Positions 39,301-47,700 of a DNA stretch of 64,000 nt are shown piece after piece. Under the pieces are notes generated by a model. It was given only the letters and a program-made list of their open reading frames with translations. It had not been told where the DNA came from and did not search any database. Within the stretch, counting starts at the first letter, position 1. The number at the start of each line of letters is the position of its first letter. The stretch covers positions 3,228,501-3,292,500 of the forward strand of contig JAILWY010000024.1 in assembly GCA_022113835.1 (NCBI GenBank), read 5' to 3'. This DNA comes from Atopsyche davidsoni (Eukaryota > Arthropoda > Insecta > Trichoptera > Hydrobiosidae). Position numbers and translations under genes: made by a program.

Positions 39301-42300
39301 ATTTTGGTACAAGGTGTTTCAAAATTCATAGTATATCACCGAAGGGAATAACAAGGTATCATTTTAATTAAATATATTATTCATCAACAGGCTGATTTAA
39401 TTCGTAAAACATCATATGAAACAAAAAATGTCAATACCTAAATGATGAGAATATATATTTTTTTTCCAAGCCTAAGAAGCCTTTGGAAGATAAAATCGTT
39501 CACAAACAAAAATGATTATTATCTCTTATCCATTTGGTTATTCACATTTTTTGTTCACTTATTATCTATTTATTTGTATATTTTCGCACTCTTGCAGATG
39601 TTTGTCAAATGTTTATATAATACTACGTAAAGGTTATCTCTACAAGGGATACGTGATATATTCCTGTGATAATTTAAAATGTCCAGCATTTTAAAACATG
39701 AAAACATACAAAAAAAAAACATTTGCCTAAAATAATAATTGCGATAATTGATATTGATTTATAGCAGAGTTTTGCATTGTCTGTGAATACCACGAGTTAT
39801 GAAACACCACGTGTAGAAGCGTTAATATTTTAAAAGGAAACTTCATTCTTATGACAATATTATATATATATTTTTGTTTTCGCTTCAATTTACACTATTT
39901 TATTGTTAGAAAATACAGCCTGTGGCCCGACATAATAATTATTAAATATTCAACAAAATCACTGTCATTTCAAAAGACAAAAAACTTTGTTACGTTGGTA
40001 GTTCCCGACTAAGGTCAGAGCTTGTGAATGAAGACCTCGGAGTGTGCTTAAAGGATTTTTTTGATGCTCACACTACATCCACTCACCTTCTCTTCGCAGC
40101 CAGATCTGATAAGGAGCCATTGGTTATGATTTCTATTCTAGATACTCAAAATACTATATCTAAATATTTTACAAAATACATTGAAGGTATGCTTATTTGA
40201 GAAGAAATAAGTATAACTTTAGAAAATAAAAATAAATCCAATATTTTTACAAATATTTAAACCCATTAGAAAACTCAATATATAGACGTTGATATGTTAA
40301 AATACACTCATTTTATATGGTATCAATCAAATCAAAGCAGAAAAAACATAATTTTATTCACTGCTACTACAAATTAAAAATATATATTGCTGGACTTGAT
40401 TTGGTCCGATAGGTCAGGTCAGGCGGTCCGAAAAACTGAGAATTATAAAATATTTTTTCTAACAGTATCTAGATTTTGCACAGCTAAATAATTTGCTTTC
40501 CCAGATCATACAATAGATAGAGCTAGAGCCATAGATGGTGCTTTTCTATAATGCCGTCATTTTTGTTACTATCACATCCATGTAAAACAGTTCTTCTGTA
40601 AATATATTGTATAAAAACACATAAAAAAAATTGTTACACTGCAAAAATAACATTTCACAAAAATACTTGACTTTTTTACAAATATGAATAATTTAACATT
40701 TAGTTTGTTATACTTGCAACATTCCTTCCGGTTGACACGACAATATCCAACATGAAACCTACAATGCGCACAATTTCAATACAGGCTATTTGCTTATGGT
40801 ATTACCTGATAATTGTAACAATAATTTTTCTACAACTAAGCAATGAAAGTTATCCTTTCTTCTTCTTTAAGTGTCTCCCCTCAGAGACGGTCGGTGAACA
40901 TCTCACTGAACATATCTTTTACTAGTTTGACTGCACTCCCGAAGTTCCGGCCACTGTCGCAAATTCCGCATCCACGTTAACTTTATTCTTCCGATGCCTC
41001 CTTGGATTTTTCCCTGGACAAACAGCTGCAGTAGGCTATATTTTTTTCATATGTCAAGAATAACTGCGGTCAAAAAGATGCCTACATACTTTATAAAATG
41101 GATTAATTTTTATCAAATAAATTAATTGTATATCCAAACAGACTAAATGAAAATAAATATATTTATTTCAAAGTCTAATCCTACTCCATCAAGCAATACC
41201 ATGAGTTTGAGCGTATGCCTTATGCGGAGTCATGTATCAAAGCAAATCTCAGATTACATATATTTGGTTTTGTAGACTACTGTACATAAGTCAGACTGTG
41301 TTGATATAATCAATCGATTCTTAAGCTCACATAATACAAAGATAATCTCCAAACTAACATTCAATGTGTCTCATATGAAATAAATATTCAGAAAACAACA
41401 CATTTGAAATTAAACGTAAATATTCTTGTCTTTTTGCTTTTAATCCTACATTTTTTGGTCGTATTTTTAATAAGGAATGTTTTGCTTTCTATCGCGTGGT
41501 ATTGGTAGGATTTAAATTCTCCACATTGTATTGTCTATTTACCATTTACCGCCCCCTTAAGTGAGGTTTTCTTTTAAATCGTAATAAAAAAGTCCCTCAA
41601 AGATGCTAATTTATACATTCAAACATAATTTTTAAAATACAATATCAATTCAAACATGAATTCGGATTTTTTAAATTTATTATCACTAAGCGGTTTCATA
41701 AAATTATTTTCATATTGAAATAAATGCTATATTTTTTTAACTTTCCAACTTTTTTAATGTACAGTATGTAAAACATTTTTTGACAGAAAATATTTAGTAG
41801 ATATTTTAAATAATATAGTGATATTTCCACAAATGAATTTTTGAAATTTTAGTGGACTCTTGGCAAAGCTGAGTATTATATATATTAAATATTTTATTAT
41901 TGGAAATTTATAACTGCAATTTTATGTACATATTAAACTTTTTTATAACAATTTGTGATTAACAACTCTTTTTCTGATTGTCTAGATTTGATACATATTG
42001 ACCAAGAAAATCTGAGAAAGATCAAAAAAGTAATAACCTTACAAAAACATAGATTATTTTTTGAGTGACTATTTATTATAATTTTAAAGAAACCTTAACA
42101 GTAACAAATCTAACATTTAGTTGGTTGGGTTGGTAGTGATGGTCGGCGTGTACTGACGTGTTGTGCCTGGTGTGGTGACAGGTAACCGTCGGACGGCATC
42201 CGTTCGCTCGGTGGGCTATTCGGATCTCTTCGTGCTGAGCAAGAAGGACATGTGGGACGTGCTAAAGGAGTACCCCGCGGCCAGAGTGCGGCTCGAAGCC

Positions 42301-43250
42301 ATCGCGGTCAAGAGGCTGGAGAAGTACAAGAAAGCACCACTGGAGAAAGGTATAAACTGTGATGTGTTAATACACAAAAAGTATGTAACATTTTTATGTT
42401 AGTCATGAACATGATTTGCGGTGCCTGCATTCATGGTAACATGGTGATTTCCAGTGGCAATGGGTCGATGCCAATCCACCCCGGGGCTGGTGGAGTCGCT
42501 AGGGCGCGTGCCGCTGGAGGAGATGTGCCTGGCGCCCGGCGTGCCGCACCACCCGGCGCACCACCCAGCCTCGCTCTTCAGGTATCACTTGTTGGTATCA
42601 CCTCACAGGACTCGTGCTCTTACTTCTATGCATGCTAACATAACCTCATTATCTCGTCTGATCTTTATCAGCATCAGCCCAACCGTGTTCAACCCATTCC
42701 AAGTACATCCATTTCACTTCGCCCATTTTACTTACCATCTGCATTAAAAAAATAACACAATATATCTTAAAAGGCTTTTGCAAAACTTCATAATCAAATC
42801 ACCTAATTTGGATATTTTATAAAAAAATTACTAACAATATAACTAATTACATGGAATGTTTTAAAAATGGATACAAAAAAATTCAAAAAGATACATACCG
42901 ATAATATAATATAATGTCGAAGATGCAATATTAGTTCTTGATCTTACTTTTTCCAGTGATGCTGGCAGTCCGGCGTGCCGTGGACCCAGTCAAGGCAGCG
43001 CGCCGTGCGCCGGCACTCGGTCCCCAGGTTCTCCGCTATCTGCTGCATCTTCAGCCCGCTCCTCAGGAGGTCGGTCCTGCGCTCCCTCACACCACAGCGC
43101 TGGCCACCAGTCGAGGCCAGGTATTATACATATAAGTAAGAAGATATCCACCACATTATTTTTCATATATAGTCCGCCAGTAGAGCTCTAGGATGGCGAG
43201 GTACATTATGTGTTGTATTTAAATTGTAGCATTATAGTCATAGCCATCCA

Positions 43251-43315
<65 letters not shown>

Positions 43316-43926
43316 TTAGTTCATGAAATTCATCATGTGGCAGTTTTTTTCCTCTTTTCAAGACCAACCTAATAAAAGCAATTGGTATCTGTTCGTTAGT
43401 GGATGTTTTTTGTTTAACAACAGGATAACTATCACACTTTTCAAATAAATTAATGGTGTGTATTGCTTACCATAATATTCTTGATGTGTTGTTCCAGGTA
43501 ATTTCTCAGGGGCTGGTGACTCACTGTGCCATCTAGCCGGAGCTGGAGAAACGCCTTTGTTGGGATCCCATGAGGCTCTAGAGTCGGAGATCAAGCGGCT
43601 GCGTGAGCGCCTCCGCACGGTGGAGACAGAAAATGCCGCAATGTCCGTCAAACTCAACCAACAACAGTGGGAAGTGGAACACAGGTGACATTGAATATAA
43701 TTGATTTCGACATTGCTTAAAGTGGATCTATTAAATATTACATGCAAAATAAAGTCATCAGATGCATGAACCTACCCTTTTATGTGGTTTTATTTATATA
43801 AGAAAATGTCACCATAATAAATATTCTTGTTTTTCTAGATTGGCCGAGATTGAAATGCAGATATGCGGAGCCAGTTCCGCCAGCTCCTTGGAAGAGAACG
43901 AGAGGAACCGAGAAAGCATCATATAA
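18229..43926 (+). CDS. Cngl: Cyclic nucleotide-gated cation channel, Cngl-type (13 exons, 5' end missing)
   Basis: Thirteen exons join in frame (18229-18340, 18746-18853, 22471-22655, 22778-23275, 26503-26646, 35806-35998, 36228-36328, 36440-36577, 42182-42349, 42455-42581, 42957-43120, 43498-43684, 43839-43926) to give about 737 residues and a TAA stop. The order is that of a CNG channel: basic N-terminal tail, S1-S4 with regularly spaced Arg/Lys in S4, S5, pore with TTIGD, S6, C-linker, cyclic-nucleotide-binding domain with the FGE and RRTASVR cassette, then a low-complexity tail and coiled coil. Such channels sit in the plasma membrane as tetramers and pass cations when cAMP or cGMP binds. 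The pore sequence and C-linker read like the insect Cngl class rather than the photoreceptor CngA class; this assignment is from family memory, not from a search. No start codon is identified; the first exon begins inside a codon, so at least one upstream exon is missing. Confidence 0.9.
18351..18440. repeat. C-rich minisatellite beside an exon donor
   Basis: Repeats of CGCACACCCCT (11 bp) alternating with CGCACACCCT (10 bp), about seven copies, beginning ten bases after the GTGGGG donor of the first visible CNG exon. The array reads open in several frames on both strands, which explains long shadow frames there. Confidence 0.85.
18746..18853 (+). CDS. Cngl: CNG channel exon b: Ala/Pro-rich N-terminal linker
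   Basis: The exon lies between acceptor GATTGCAG and donor GTGAGC. It encodes [19 protein letters not shown] followed by a Pro/Ala-rich run ending in PLPLDR. Phases fit both neighbours (codon split after two bases on each side). There is no domain; it is predicted to be a disordered linker ahead of S1. It is very GC-rich compared with the flanking intron. Support is by phase, order and consensus splice sites only. Confidence 0.6.
21415..21428 (+). promoter_or_regulatory. CTCF-like motif in a GC-rich island
   Basis: CCAACAGGTGGCGC contains AGGTGGCGC, the core of the insect CTCF site, in a short GC island of a CNG intron. Candidate only. Confidence 0.3.
21970..22330 (-). mobile_element. LTR-retrotransposon fragment: LTR promoter and primer-binding region
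   Basis: On the minus strand, in order: a TATA box TATATAAG (22212-22219), an initiator-like TCTCACCAGT about 25 bases on, AATAAA (22147-22152), and then TGGTGACCCCGACGTG (22013-22028), a sequence found just after the 5' LTR in many insect Gypsy- or BEL-type elements. A splice-donor-like GTAAGTGAG follows. No gag or pol frame is present. LTR edges are not fixed. The 3' edge lies just upstream of a CNG exon. Confidence 0.55.
22471..22655 (+). CDS. Cngl: CNG channel exon c: pre-S1 and S1
   Basis: The exon follows CCTGTTCCAG and ends at a consensus donor GTAAGC. It encodes [11 protein letters not shown], then the CNG signature [17 protein letters not shown], and S1 ending [10 protein letters not shown]. 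The FDP..GR..YYW motif just before S1 is typical of CNG channels. The acceptor is a CAGCAG tandem, so the exon may start at 22471 or 22474, adding or omitting one Ser without changing frame. It ends with one base of a Gly codon. Confidence 0.92.
22778..23275 (+). CDS. Cngl: CNG channel exon d: S2-S5 and pore start
   Basis: This is the largest exon, 498 bp. It encodes S2 ([20 protein letters not shown]), S3 ([15 protein letters not shown]), S4 with basic residues every third position ([12 protein letters not shown]), S5 ([19 protein letters not shown]), the extracellular GFG...WVY turret motif and the pore helix ending ALTTIG. All elements of a CNG transmembrane module are intact with no stop or frameshift. 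The acceptor is TTTATAG, the donor GTGAGA. The strand opposite also has a long open frame, but it is a GC-rich shadow. Confidence 0.95.
24826..24882 (-). mobile_element. Very short non-LTR retrotransposon 3' end
   Basis: TCTTCATCAAGTGCCTCTCC and AGAGGAGGTTGGCGACCATT are the extreme 3' end of the same family. Confidence 0.5.
25506..25970 (+). pseudogene. 3' fragment of a non-LTR retrotransposon (longest copy)
   Basis: Reads [20 protein letters not shown], then after frame breaks [34 protein letters not shown], and [20 protein letters not shown]. This is the C-terminal end of a LINE polyprotein after the reverse transcriptase (the YVxSVLLYGxEAWTL and IxGKxEGKRGxGRR motifs are widespread in insect LINEs). 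The 3' tail ATTTACTAAGCTTTAATTTA is shared with the copy at 3.95 kb. Clade not assigned. Confidence 0.75.
26503..26646 (+). CDS. Cngl: CNG channel exon e: selectivity filter and S6
   Basis: The exon completes the Gly of TTIG and continues [15 protein letters not shown], then S6 ([19 protein letters not shown]) and the start of the C-linker ([11 protein letters not shown]). The residue after TTIG is Asp, where CNGA subunits carry Glu and CNGB subunits Gly (family knowledge). It lies between acceptor TCCCCAG and donor GTAAGA, with phases consistent on both sides. Confidence 0.93.
27150..27296 (+). mobile_element. Short non-LTR retrotransposon 3' end
   Basis: GCTAACGTGGATGTAGACTT, TAAGACTTGCTCAGGATAG and GATAATAAGC-like sequence end in GAAGTGAAGAAAAAA-type tail (AAGTGAAGAAAAAAAATG), the same family and orientation as the 25.5-kb copy. 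Confidence 0.5.
27808..28217 (+). mobile_element. 410-bp TTAA-flanked element, piggyBac-like
   Basis: TTAA stands at both ends. The terminal repeats begin CACACTAAAG on the left and, on the right, the complement of CACACTTTAAG. The inside carries a frame with [16 protein letters not shown], a TAA, then [12 protein letters not shown] and [14 protein letters not shown], which resembles the N-terminal part of piggyBac-type transposases. The frame is broken and short, so this is a deletion derivative. The clade call rests on TTAA and the weak protein match. Confidence 0.6.
28420..29060. promoter_or_regulatory. Cluster of four CRE-type TGACGTCA sites
   Basis: Perfect palindromic TGACGTCA occurs at 28420-28427, 28724-28731, 28809-28816 and 29053-29060. 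It is the binding site of CREB/ATF bZIP factors. The middle two end a 15-bp inverted repeat (TGACGTCACGCCTCA and its complement, 28724-28738 and 28802-28816). The stretch is GC-rich and inside the large CNG intron. Function is inferred only. Confidence 0.45.
29125..29138. promoter_or_regulatory. TATA-like palindrome in the GC-rich island
   Basis: CGGCTATATATAGCCG (29124-29139) is a perfect palindrome with TATATATA in a CG-rich setting just after the CRE cluster. It could be an internal promoter core for a short channel transcript, but no start codon joined to the downstream exons could be identified. Confidence 0.25.
30259..30731 (+). pseudogene. GIY-YIG endonuclease remnant of a Penelope-like element
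   Basis: An open frame from 30259 reads [15 protein letters not shown] and [20 protein letters not shown], with GIY and YIG spaced as in the Penelope endonuclease, then ends at TAA 30496-30498. The next reading frame (from about 30486) continues with [13 protein letters not shown] and [16 protein letters not shown] to TAA 30729-30731, the expected C-terminal part of the same domain. A single-base change of frame near 30486 therefore breaks the gene. The reverse transcriptase that should precede it is missing. Confidence 0.8.
30846..30889 (+). ncRNA. Hammerhead ribozyme motif (Penelope pseudo-LTR type)
   Basis: Stem I GCAT (30846-30849) pairs with ATGC (30886-30889). The core CTGATGA is at 30850-30856 and GAAA at 30876-30879. 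Stem II is GACCCA/TGGGTC (30858-30863 with 30870-30875) and perfect, with loop GTGCAT. Stem III is only two pairs (AC with GT) around TA, and the predicted cleavage site follows GTA at 30885. One extra T (30857) sits between the core and stem II, which may lower activity. ACTAGT in the stem III region is self-complementary, as in hammerheads that act as dimers. Structure is by inspection; activity is not shown. Confidence 0.7.
31659..32190. repeat. Tandem array of seven ~80-bp units in alternating A/B types
   Basis: Units start at 31659, 31739, 31819, 31900, 31980, 32061 and 32141 (period 80-81). Each has GTTCCAAATT, an AATTTGAA block, CTCGCGCTGTTCGATCA and, except the last, ends with GTGTGATTTTTCG or a close variant. 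Two types can be told apart: A with AAATTTGAAAAC and ATGATTCG, B with CAAATTTGAATAC and, in two of its three copies, ACGATTCAT. The order is A, A, B, A, B, A, B. The first unit has a decayed palindrome and the last is cut short. Confidence 0.9.
33337..33622. mobile_element. Short non-autonomous hAT-like element with target duplication
   Basis: Left end CAGGGGTCTCCAACC and right end GGTTGGGGATCGCTG are imperfect inverted repeats (13 of 15 positions complementary). The flanks CTTTATTG (33329-33336) and CCTTATTG (33623-33630) form an 8-bp duplication with one mismatch, the hallmark of hAT insertion. No reading frame is inside; the 286-bp element is GC-rich at both ends and AT-rich in the middle. 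Confidence 0.8.
34305..34740. repeat. Divergent ~120-140-bp tandem repeat starting GTGGCGTGCGGTGAG
   Basis: Four units begin near 34307, 34426, 34556 and 34695 with (A/G)TGGCGTGC.G.(G/A)AG or a decayed form followed by TTTAAA. Each has an internal poly(A)-like run then CAATTTGCCTTT or a similar block. Similarity falls along the array. The heading motif matches the CAGTGGCGTGCGG termini seen elsewhere in the window. Confidence 0.6.
35362..35440 (+). repeat. Possible tRNA-derived SINE head
   Basis: AAGTCTAGTGGTTAGCATGC resembles an internal pol III A box, and AGATTTAGTCC about 35 bases later could be a decayed B box. No recognisable tRNA fold. Weak. Confidence 0.25.
35806..35998 (+). CDS. Cngl: CNG channel exon f: C-linker
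   Basis: The exon encodes [40 protein letters not shown] and [16 protein letters not shown]. This is the C-linker, whose helices couple cyclic-nucleotide binding to S6 opening; the RVP..L..KV..WF.Y.W pattern and the LP..L..EIAI.VH motif are characteristic. Acceptor TTTCAG, donor GTAAAT. It follows a 9.2-kb intron. Confidence 0.95.
36228..36328 (+). CDS. Cngl: CNG channel exon g: CNBD start
   Basis: It encodes [20 protein letters not shown] and [14 protein letters not shown], the first helix and first beta strands of the cyclic-nucleotide-binding domain. It is separated from its neighbours by short introns of 229 and 111 bp. Splice sites are ATTTATAG and GTTAGT, and phases match. Confidence 0.95.
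36440..36577 (+). CDS. Cngl: CNG channel exon h: CNBD beta-roll and phosphate cassette start
   Basis: It encodes [18 protein letters not shown] and continues to [16 protein letters not shown]. The GxxGxxMYIV and FGEIS motifs are the beta-roll and the start of the phosphate-binding cassette; the Glu of FGE contacts the ribose hydroxyl in this domain family. Splice sites are consensus (GGTTGCAG / GTAAAT). Confidence 0.95.
36578..42181. other. CNG intron, 5.6 kb, within the CNBD
   Basis: AT-rich; pyrimidine-rich CT runs at 36.66-36.78 kb and one non-LTR fragment at 40.86 kb. Nothing else supported. Confidence 0.8.
40856..41050 (-). mobile_element. Non-LTR retrotransposon 3' fragment in a CNG intron
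   Basis: CTTCTTTAAGTGTCTCCCC, TCGGTGAACATCTCACTGAA, CGCAAATTCCGCATCCACG and TTTTCCCTGGACAAACAGCT match the family (complement). It ends inside the segment encoding LxVQGKI. Confidence 0.6.
42182..42349 (+). CDS. Cngl: CNG channel exon i: CNBD end and C-helix
   Basis: It encodes [20 protein letters not shown] and [20 protein letters not shown], ending KYKKAPLEK. The Arg and Thr of RRTASVR are the conserved cyclic-phosphate contacts (Thr favours cGMP in this family). The following helix is the C-helix that closes over the ligand. It comes after a 5.6-kb intron with no other exon seen. Confidence 0.95.
42455..42581 (+). CDS. Cngl: CNG channel exon j: post-CNBD tail
   Basis: It encodes [20 protein letters not shown], then [20 protein letters not shown]. 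No domain is recognised; the SxxGLVES region is a cytoplasmic tail segment that I recall being shared by insect Cngl proteins. Splice phases match the neighbours. The intron before it is only 105 bp. Confidence 0.85.
42582..42956. other. CNG intron, 375 bp
   Basis: AT-rich, no feature seen. Confidence 0.75.
42957..43120 (+). CDS. Cngl: CNG channel exon k: Ser/Gly/Pro-rich tail
   Basis: Acceptor TTTTTCCAG and donor GTATTA bracket a frame reading [17 protein letters not shown] and further Ser/Gly/Arg-rich sequence to HQSRPG. It is low-complexity and probably disordered. Assignment rests on phase continuity on both sides and good splice sites; it could be skipped in some transcripts, but skipping it would shift frame (164 bp). 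Confidence 0.7.
43121..43497. other. CNG intron, 377 bp
   Basis: Holds the (TA)n microsatellite; otherwise nothing seen. Confidence 0.75.
43254..43311. repeat. (TA)n microsatellite in a CNG intron
   Basis: About 28 TA dinucleotides in the 377-bp intron between the two last-but-one exons of the CNG gene. Confidence 0.97.
43498..43684 (+). CDS. Cngl: CNG channel exon l: C-terminal coiled coil
   Basis: It encodes [20 protein letters not shown], then a heptad-rich helix ([20 protein letters not shown] followed by [13 protein letters not shown]). This resembles the C-terminal leucine zipper that sets subunit stoichiometry in CNGA-type channels. Two in-frame acceptors 12 bases apart (after 43497 and after 43509) are possible. 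Donor GTGACA. Confidence 0.85.
43839..43926 (+). CDS. Cngl: CNG channel terminal coding exon
   Basis: Acceptor TTTTTCTAG precedes [20 protein letters not shown] and the final residues ERNRESII, then TAA at 43924-43926. The first residues continue the coiled coil of the previous exon. The phase (one base completing Arg) fits. Confidence 0.85.
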
Positions 43927-44760
43927 CAGCGGAGTTCCTTGCCCCAGGCTCCCACCTATCTACACTATTGCGTCGTGTAGTCACCACCCGCGCACACCCA
44001 GGCCGATCTACCAGCATCGGCGGCTCTAAATGCATTTACTTTGCTTATATCAACTTAACCGAGGCAAACCTTGTCATTTTCTTACGTGGCAATGAAGCAT
44101 AATACGTCAATGACTGCAACTAGTGACACAAAGAGTTACAAGTTTCACTCATTTAAACTGAACAGATAATCTTTATTGAATGTGATCCAAACCACTTGCT
44201 ACTAGTTGTTTGCTCTGTATGACATGTCTGTGACTTCTCATATTCAAGTAAAGCCTTTTTTGTTTTTTCTAAGTAACTTCAGACTTAGTAACTTCACCAA
44301 CAGACGTTGTTACATGGATTTCATTTTAACATATAATTTAACTCGTTGCCACTTACTGCTATAATATGCAATGCCTTGTTAACTTCCATGCTTCACAATA
44401 CGTTTAAGACTTTATAAGCAAATAGATGCATTGTAGAGCGGCCAGATTGTGTATACCGTGTGTGGATTTCGTCTACGAGACAACGAAATAGACATCTGCA
44501 GCAAAAAAACATCTCAAAGTGTAGATAGGGAAGTCTGCGAGGCCTTTGGTTAAAAAAAAACCAACACGTCTTCTATAAGAGGAGGCTGAAAAGTACTATC
44601 TATCCGTATAGAATAAAAAATATGTGTCTAATTGTTGTTGTCTATGTACAGATGTATAAATGTCTATGGTCGACTTGGATCTGAAATCCGGCAGCACTTT
44701 TGTACAATTGTGTCAATGTCACTGTGATGATTACATGTAAGGGAAGAATAAAGAATGACT
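43927..44760 (+). other. Presumed CNG channel 3' UTR
   Basis: Non-coding sequence after the stop codon. It contains an AATAAA hexamer at 44747-44752 (GGAAGAATAAAGAATG), a plausible first poly(A) signal. Further hexamers downstream make longer 3' ends possible; the true end cannot be fixed without transcript data. Confidence 0.45.
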
Positions 44761-47700
44761 AGAAAACATAATTAAATCAGAAAAATAAGTCAACGGAGAT
44801 TTGGTGCAAGATTTTATTTCCGGAATGACTCGATAAGAATTAAATAGCGATCAACACAGCAGTAACTGAATAGCAAGAAAATATACTTGTCGAACCTCTC
44901 GAGAGTATATGTTTAAAATATCCTGACCTGGAGTGTTTTTGTATATTGGCAACATTCAGGCAGCTGCATCAGATATAGAACTTTTGCTGTAGCGACACTG
45001 AAGATTAATTATAGAAGACAAAATAGCAGATGCGGGACAATACATGATGTGAAAAATATTATATTTACCTTAGTGGATTTTCACCTAATTTTAACATGAA
45101 GACGGAGCTTTAATGTGGATTCTTGTAAAAAAAATCCCCTAGAACAAAAAAAAATAAGCTATCCTTTGTTTGACCTTGAAACGATATGCGAAGCATACTA
45201 TAAAGAAATAAACACCAATTGTGAATTTAATTGTTGTAACGGAGGCTATTGACTGGTGTTGTTTTTTTATAACTACCTCAAAGAACTCATAGGACAGCCT
45301 AGCCGACCACTTTCTAGCAGTGCCAACAAGACAACGCCAAAATAGTTTTGACAGACTCAATGTATTCATTTTGTCAACCGTGCGCCATCACAGTAGCTTT
45401 GATGGAAATGTCACCGGTGAATAAAGACTTGAACGATAAAAACAAGCTGACAGTTAAAAATGTGTTGTGTCGTAGTGAAAAGAACACTATTAACAATAAT
45501 GTCTTATCGTATCTTAAGTAAGTGATCGTTGTTAGTCATTATCGACACAATCGACAAGCGAAACCGTGTTCATTTTGTACTTGAACAATTATTAAAAAAA
45601 AAAAAACTATGTATTGAATAAAATTATGTACTCAAATTATTTATGCATACATATATCCATAAAATTGTATTTGTAAGAATGACTATGGTGAAAGTGCTTT
45701 TGTTAAGATAAACCCATCTTTACCTCCACATGCTAAAAGAATAACTAGAATCTAATTAGACACCGATTCCCAAAACCAGGATCAATACTGACGGGATGAC
45801 TTTCATCTGCAAATGTTAGTCATTGTGAAACAATTGTTTATTTTGAATAATACGTCATTTGTGTTTCACAACACACGAATTAAGCGCGAGAGCTGGACAG
45901 CACTCAAGATATCCTATCTTTAAGTTAGGAAACCTAAAAATTCATGTAAATTAGCATATTTTGGTATAAACTTTGTTTCATAGTTTCTGAAATACAAAAA
46001 ACTATTTCGGAAAATAATTCACAATGATATTATCAATGTGCCTTTTGTAAGGTAAACTTAAATTTGACATGAATGATGTGGAAAAAAAACCAGACTACAA
46101 ACATGTGGATAATATACTTCATCGTCATATTTGACAATATTATCACCATGATATTAATATTAGCTCTATATACTACGTTTATATAGAGGTTCCCACCTGC
46201 CTCTTAAAGCCATTGGTTAAGGGACCGTTCAAATTATGATTCTACGATTCTTACGATTCACATATTAAACTTTTACAATAACGAAAACATTTGTTTTAGG
46301 GTGCCCGAGTCATAGTGGAGGTAAAGTCTACTCTATTCGTGATTATCATTAAATCCAGCAGTCTCTAAGTCGTATGAATTATTTGTCCATTCGCATTAGA
46401 CGATTGGACATTATACATAGCCCTAAGGTGGACTGACTTATTTCAATAATAAATAAGTGGCCAAAAATTCAGCTTTCGAATTTTTATTTTTAGAAAGATT
46501 GCTGGAGATAATAATGTTTTTAGTTTTAATCATTTTATTAGAATGTGTTTTGGTTAAACGTATTAAGCTGCACACGATGATTGGATAAATATACTTCTGC
46601 CGACAACTTGTATATTTTACTTGTAACGAAGAGTAAACAATTATAAATAATATATATCAGTCCAGGAGTTTATATATTAACATAGGAAATGATCTTTTAT
46701 ATGATTATGAAATTTTATATCTCTGATTATGTTTCTTAATGAGCATTCAACATCAAATGTATATCCTTTTGTCAGTCTTTGAAAAAATATGTGGCTTATG
46801 TCGATTGGCCAAAACGTATTTCATTATATACACATCATTATAATGGTTTAGTATTTAGCTTTGTACATTTTCTGAAAAATGATAAATCAACATGCGTTGT
46901 GATACGTTGGTGATTTTTTACCAACTAGTCAAAACATTGAAATGTTTTCAAACCCTTATAATATTAATCTACACTTTAACTTAAGTTGTTTTAGGTTTGT
47001 ATTGTAATCCCATGTACAAATATGTTTTTTTTTTAATTTTATATTCATTGAAAGTGTATTATGATATTGGTTCAAATATGTATTGACAAACAAACTATGT
47101 ATTCAAAAATTAAGTAATAAACTCGTCAACACATAAAAATTACCTCGTAATACATCTGTTATTTTTAAAATCAATTTGATAGTCGTAGTTAAAAGTATCC
47201 GTACCCAGCAGATTGTAGATTTTTATTTCCATTTCATTCCCAGACTTAGCTGACAATATTTGATAACATTGATGTACACATTTGTCTTTACATATTTTTT
47301 CCAAAAATAGTATGTTTTTTAAAATTTATTTAATGTGTTTTTATGTCAACTATGTGTATTTATTTGTAATATGTATTTACTTTTTAAACGAACCAATAGA
47401 GGTGATGTACATAGCCCCGTCTCTTTCCCAAAGAATACAATTTTACCGAAGTAGATACTTGTACACAAAGTGAATTCCTTGAACGATTGTATGAAGGCTT
47501 ACTTCAGTTACTTCTTACAAAATCAAAATGAATCCAACAATGAAAAGTGACTGATTACTTATATACTTTTATTAAATTTGCAATGGATTTTATTCTCATA
47601 ACTAATTCAAGTGCGTTAAAATCATTCATCAGCAATCAAATGAAATATCATTTTAAAAAAGTGGTGCAACCAAGCATTTTAACTCATAAATGTTTTTTTT

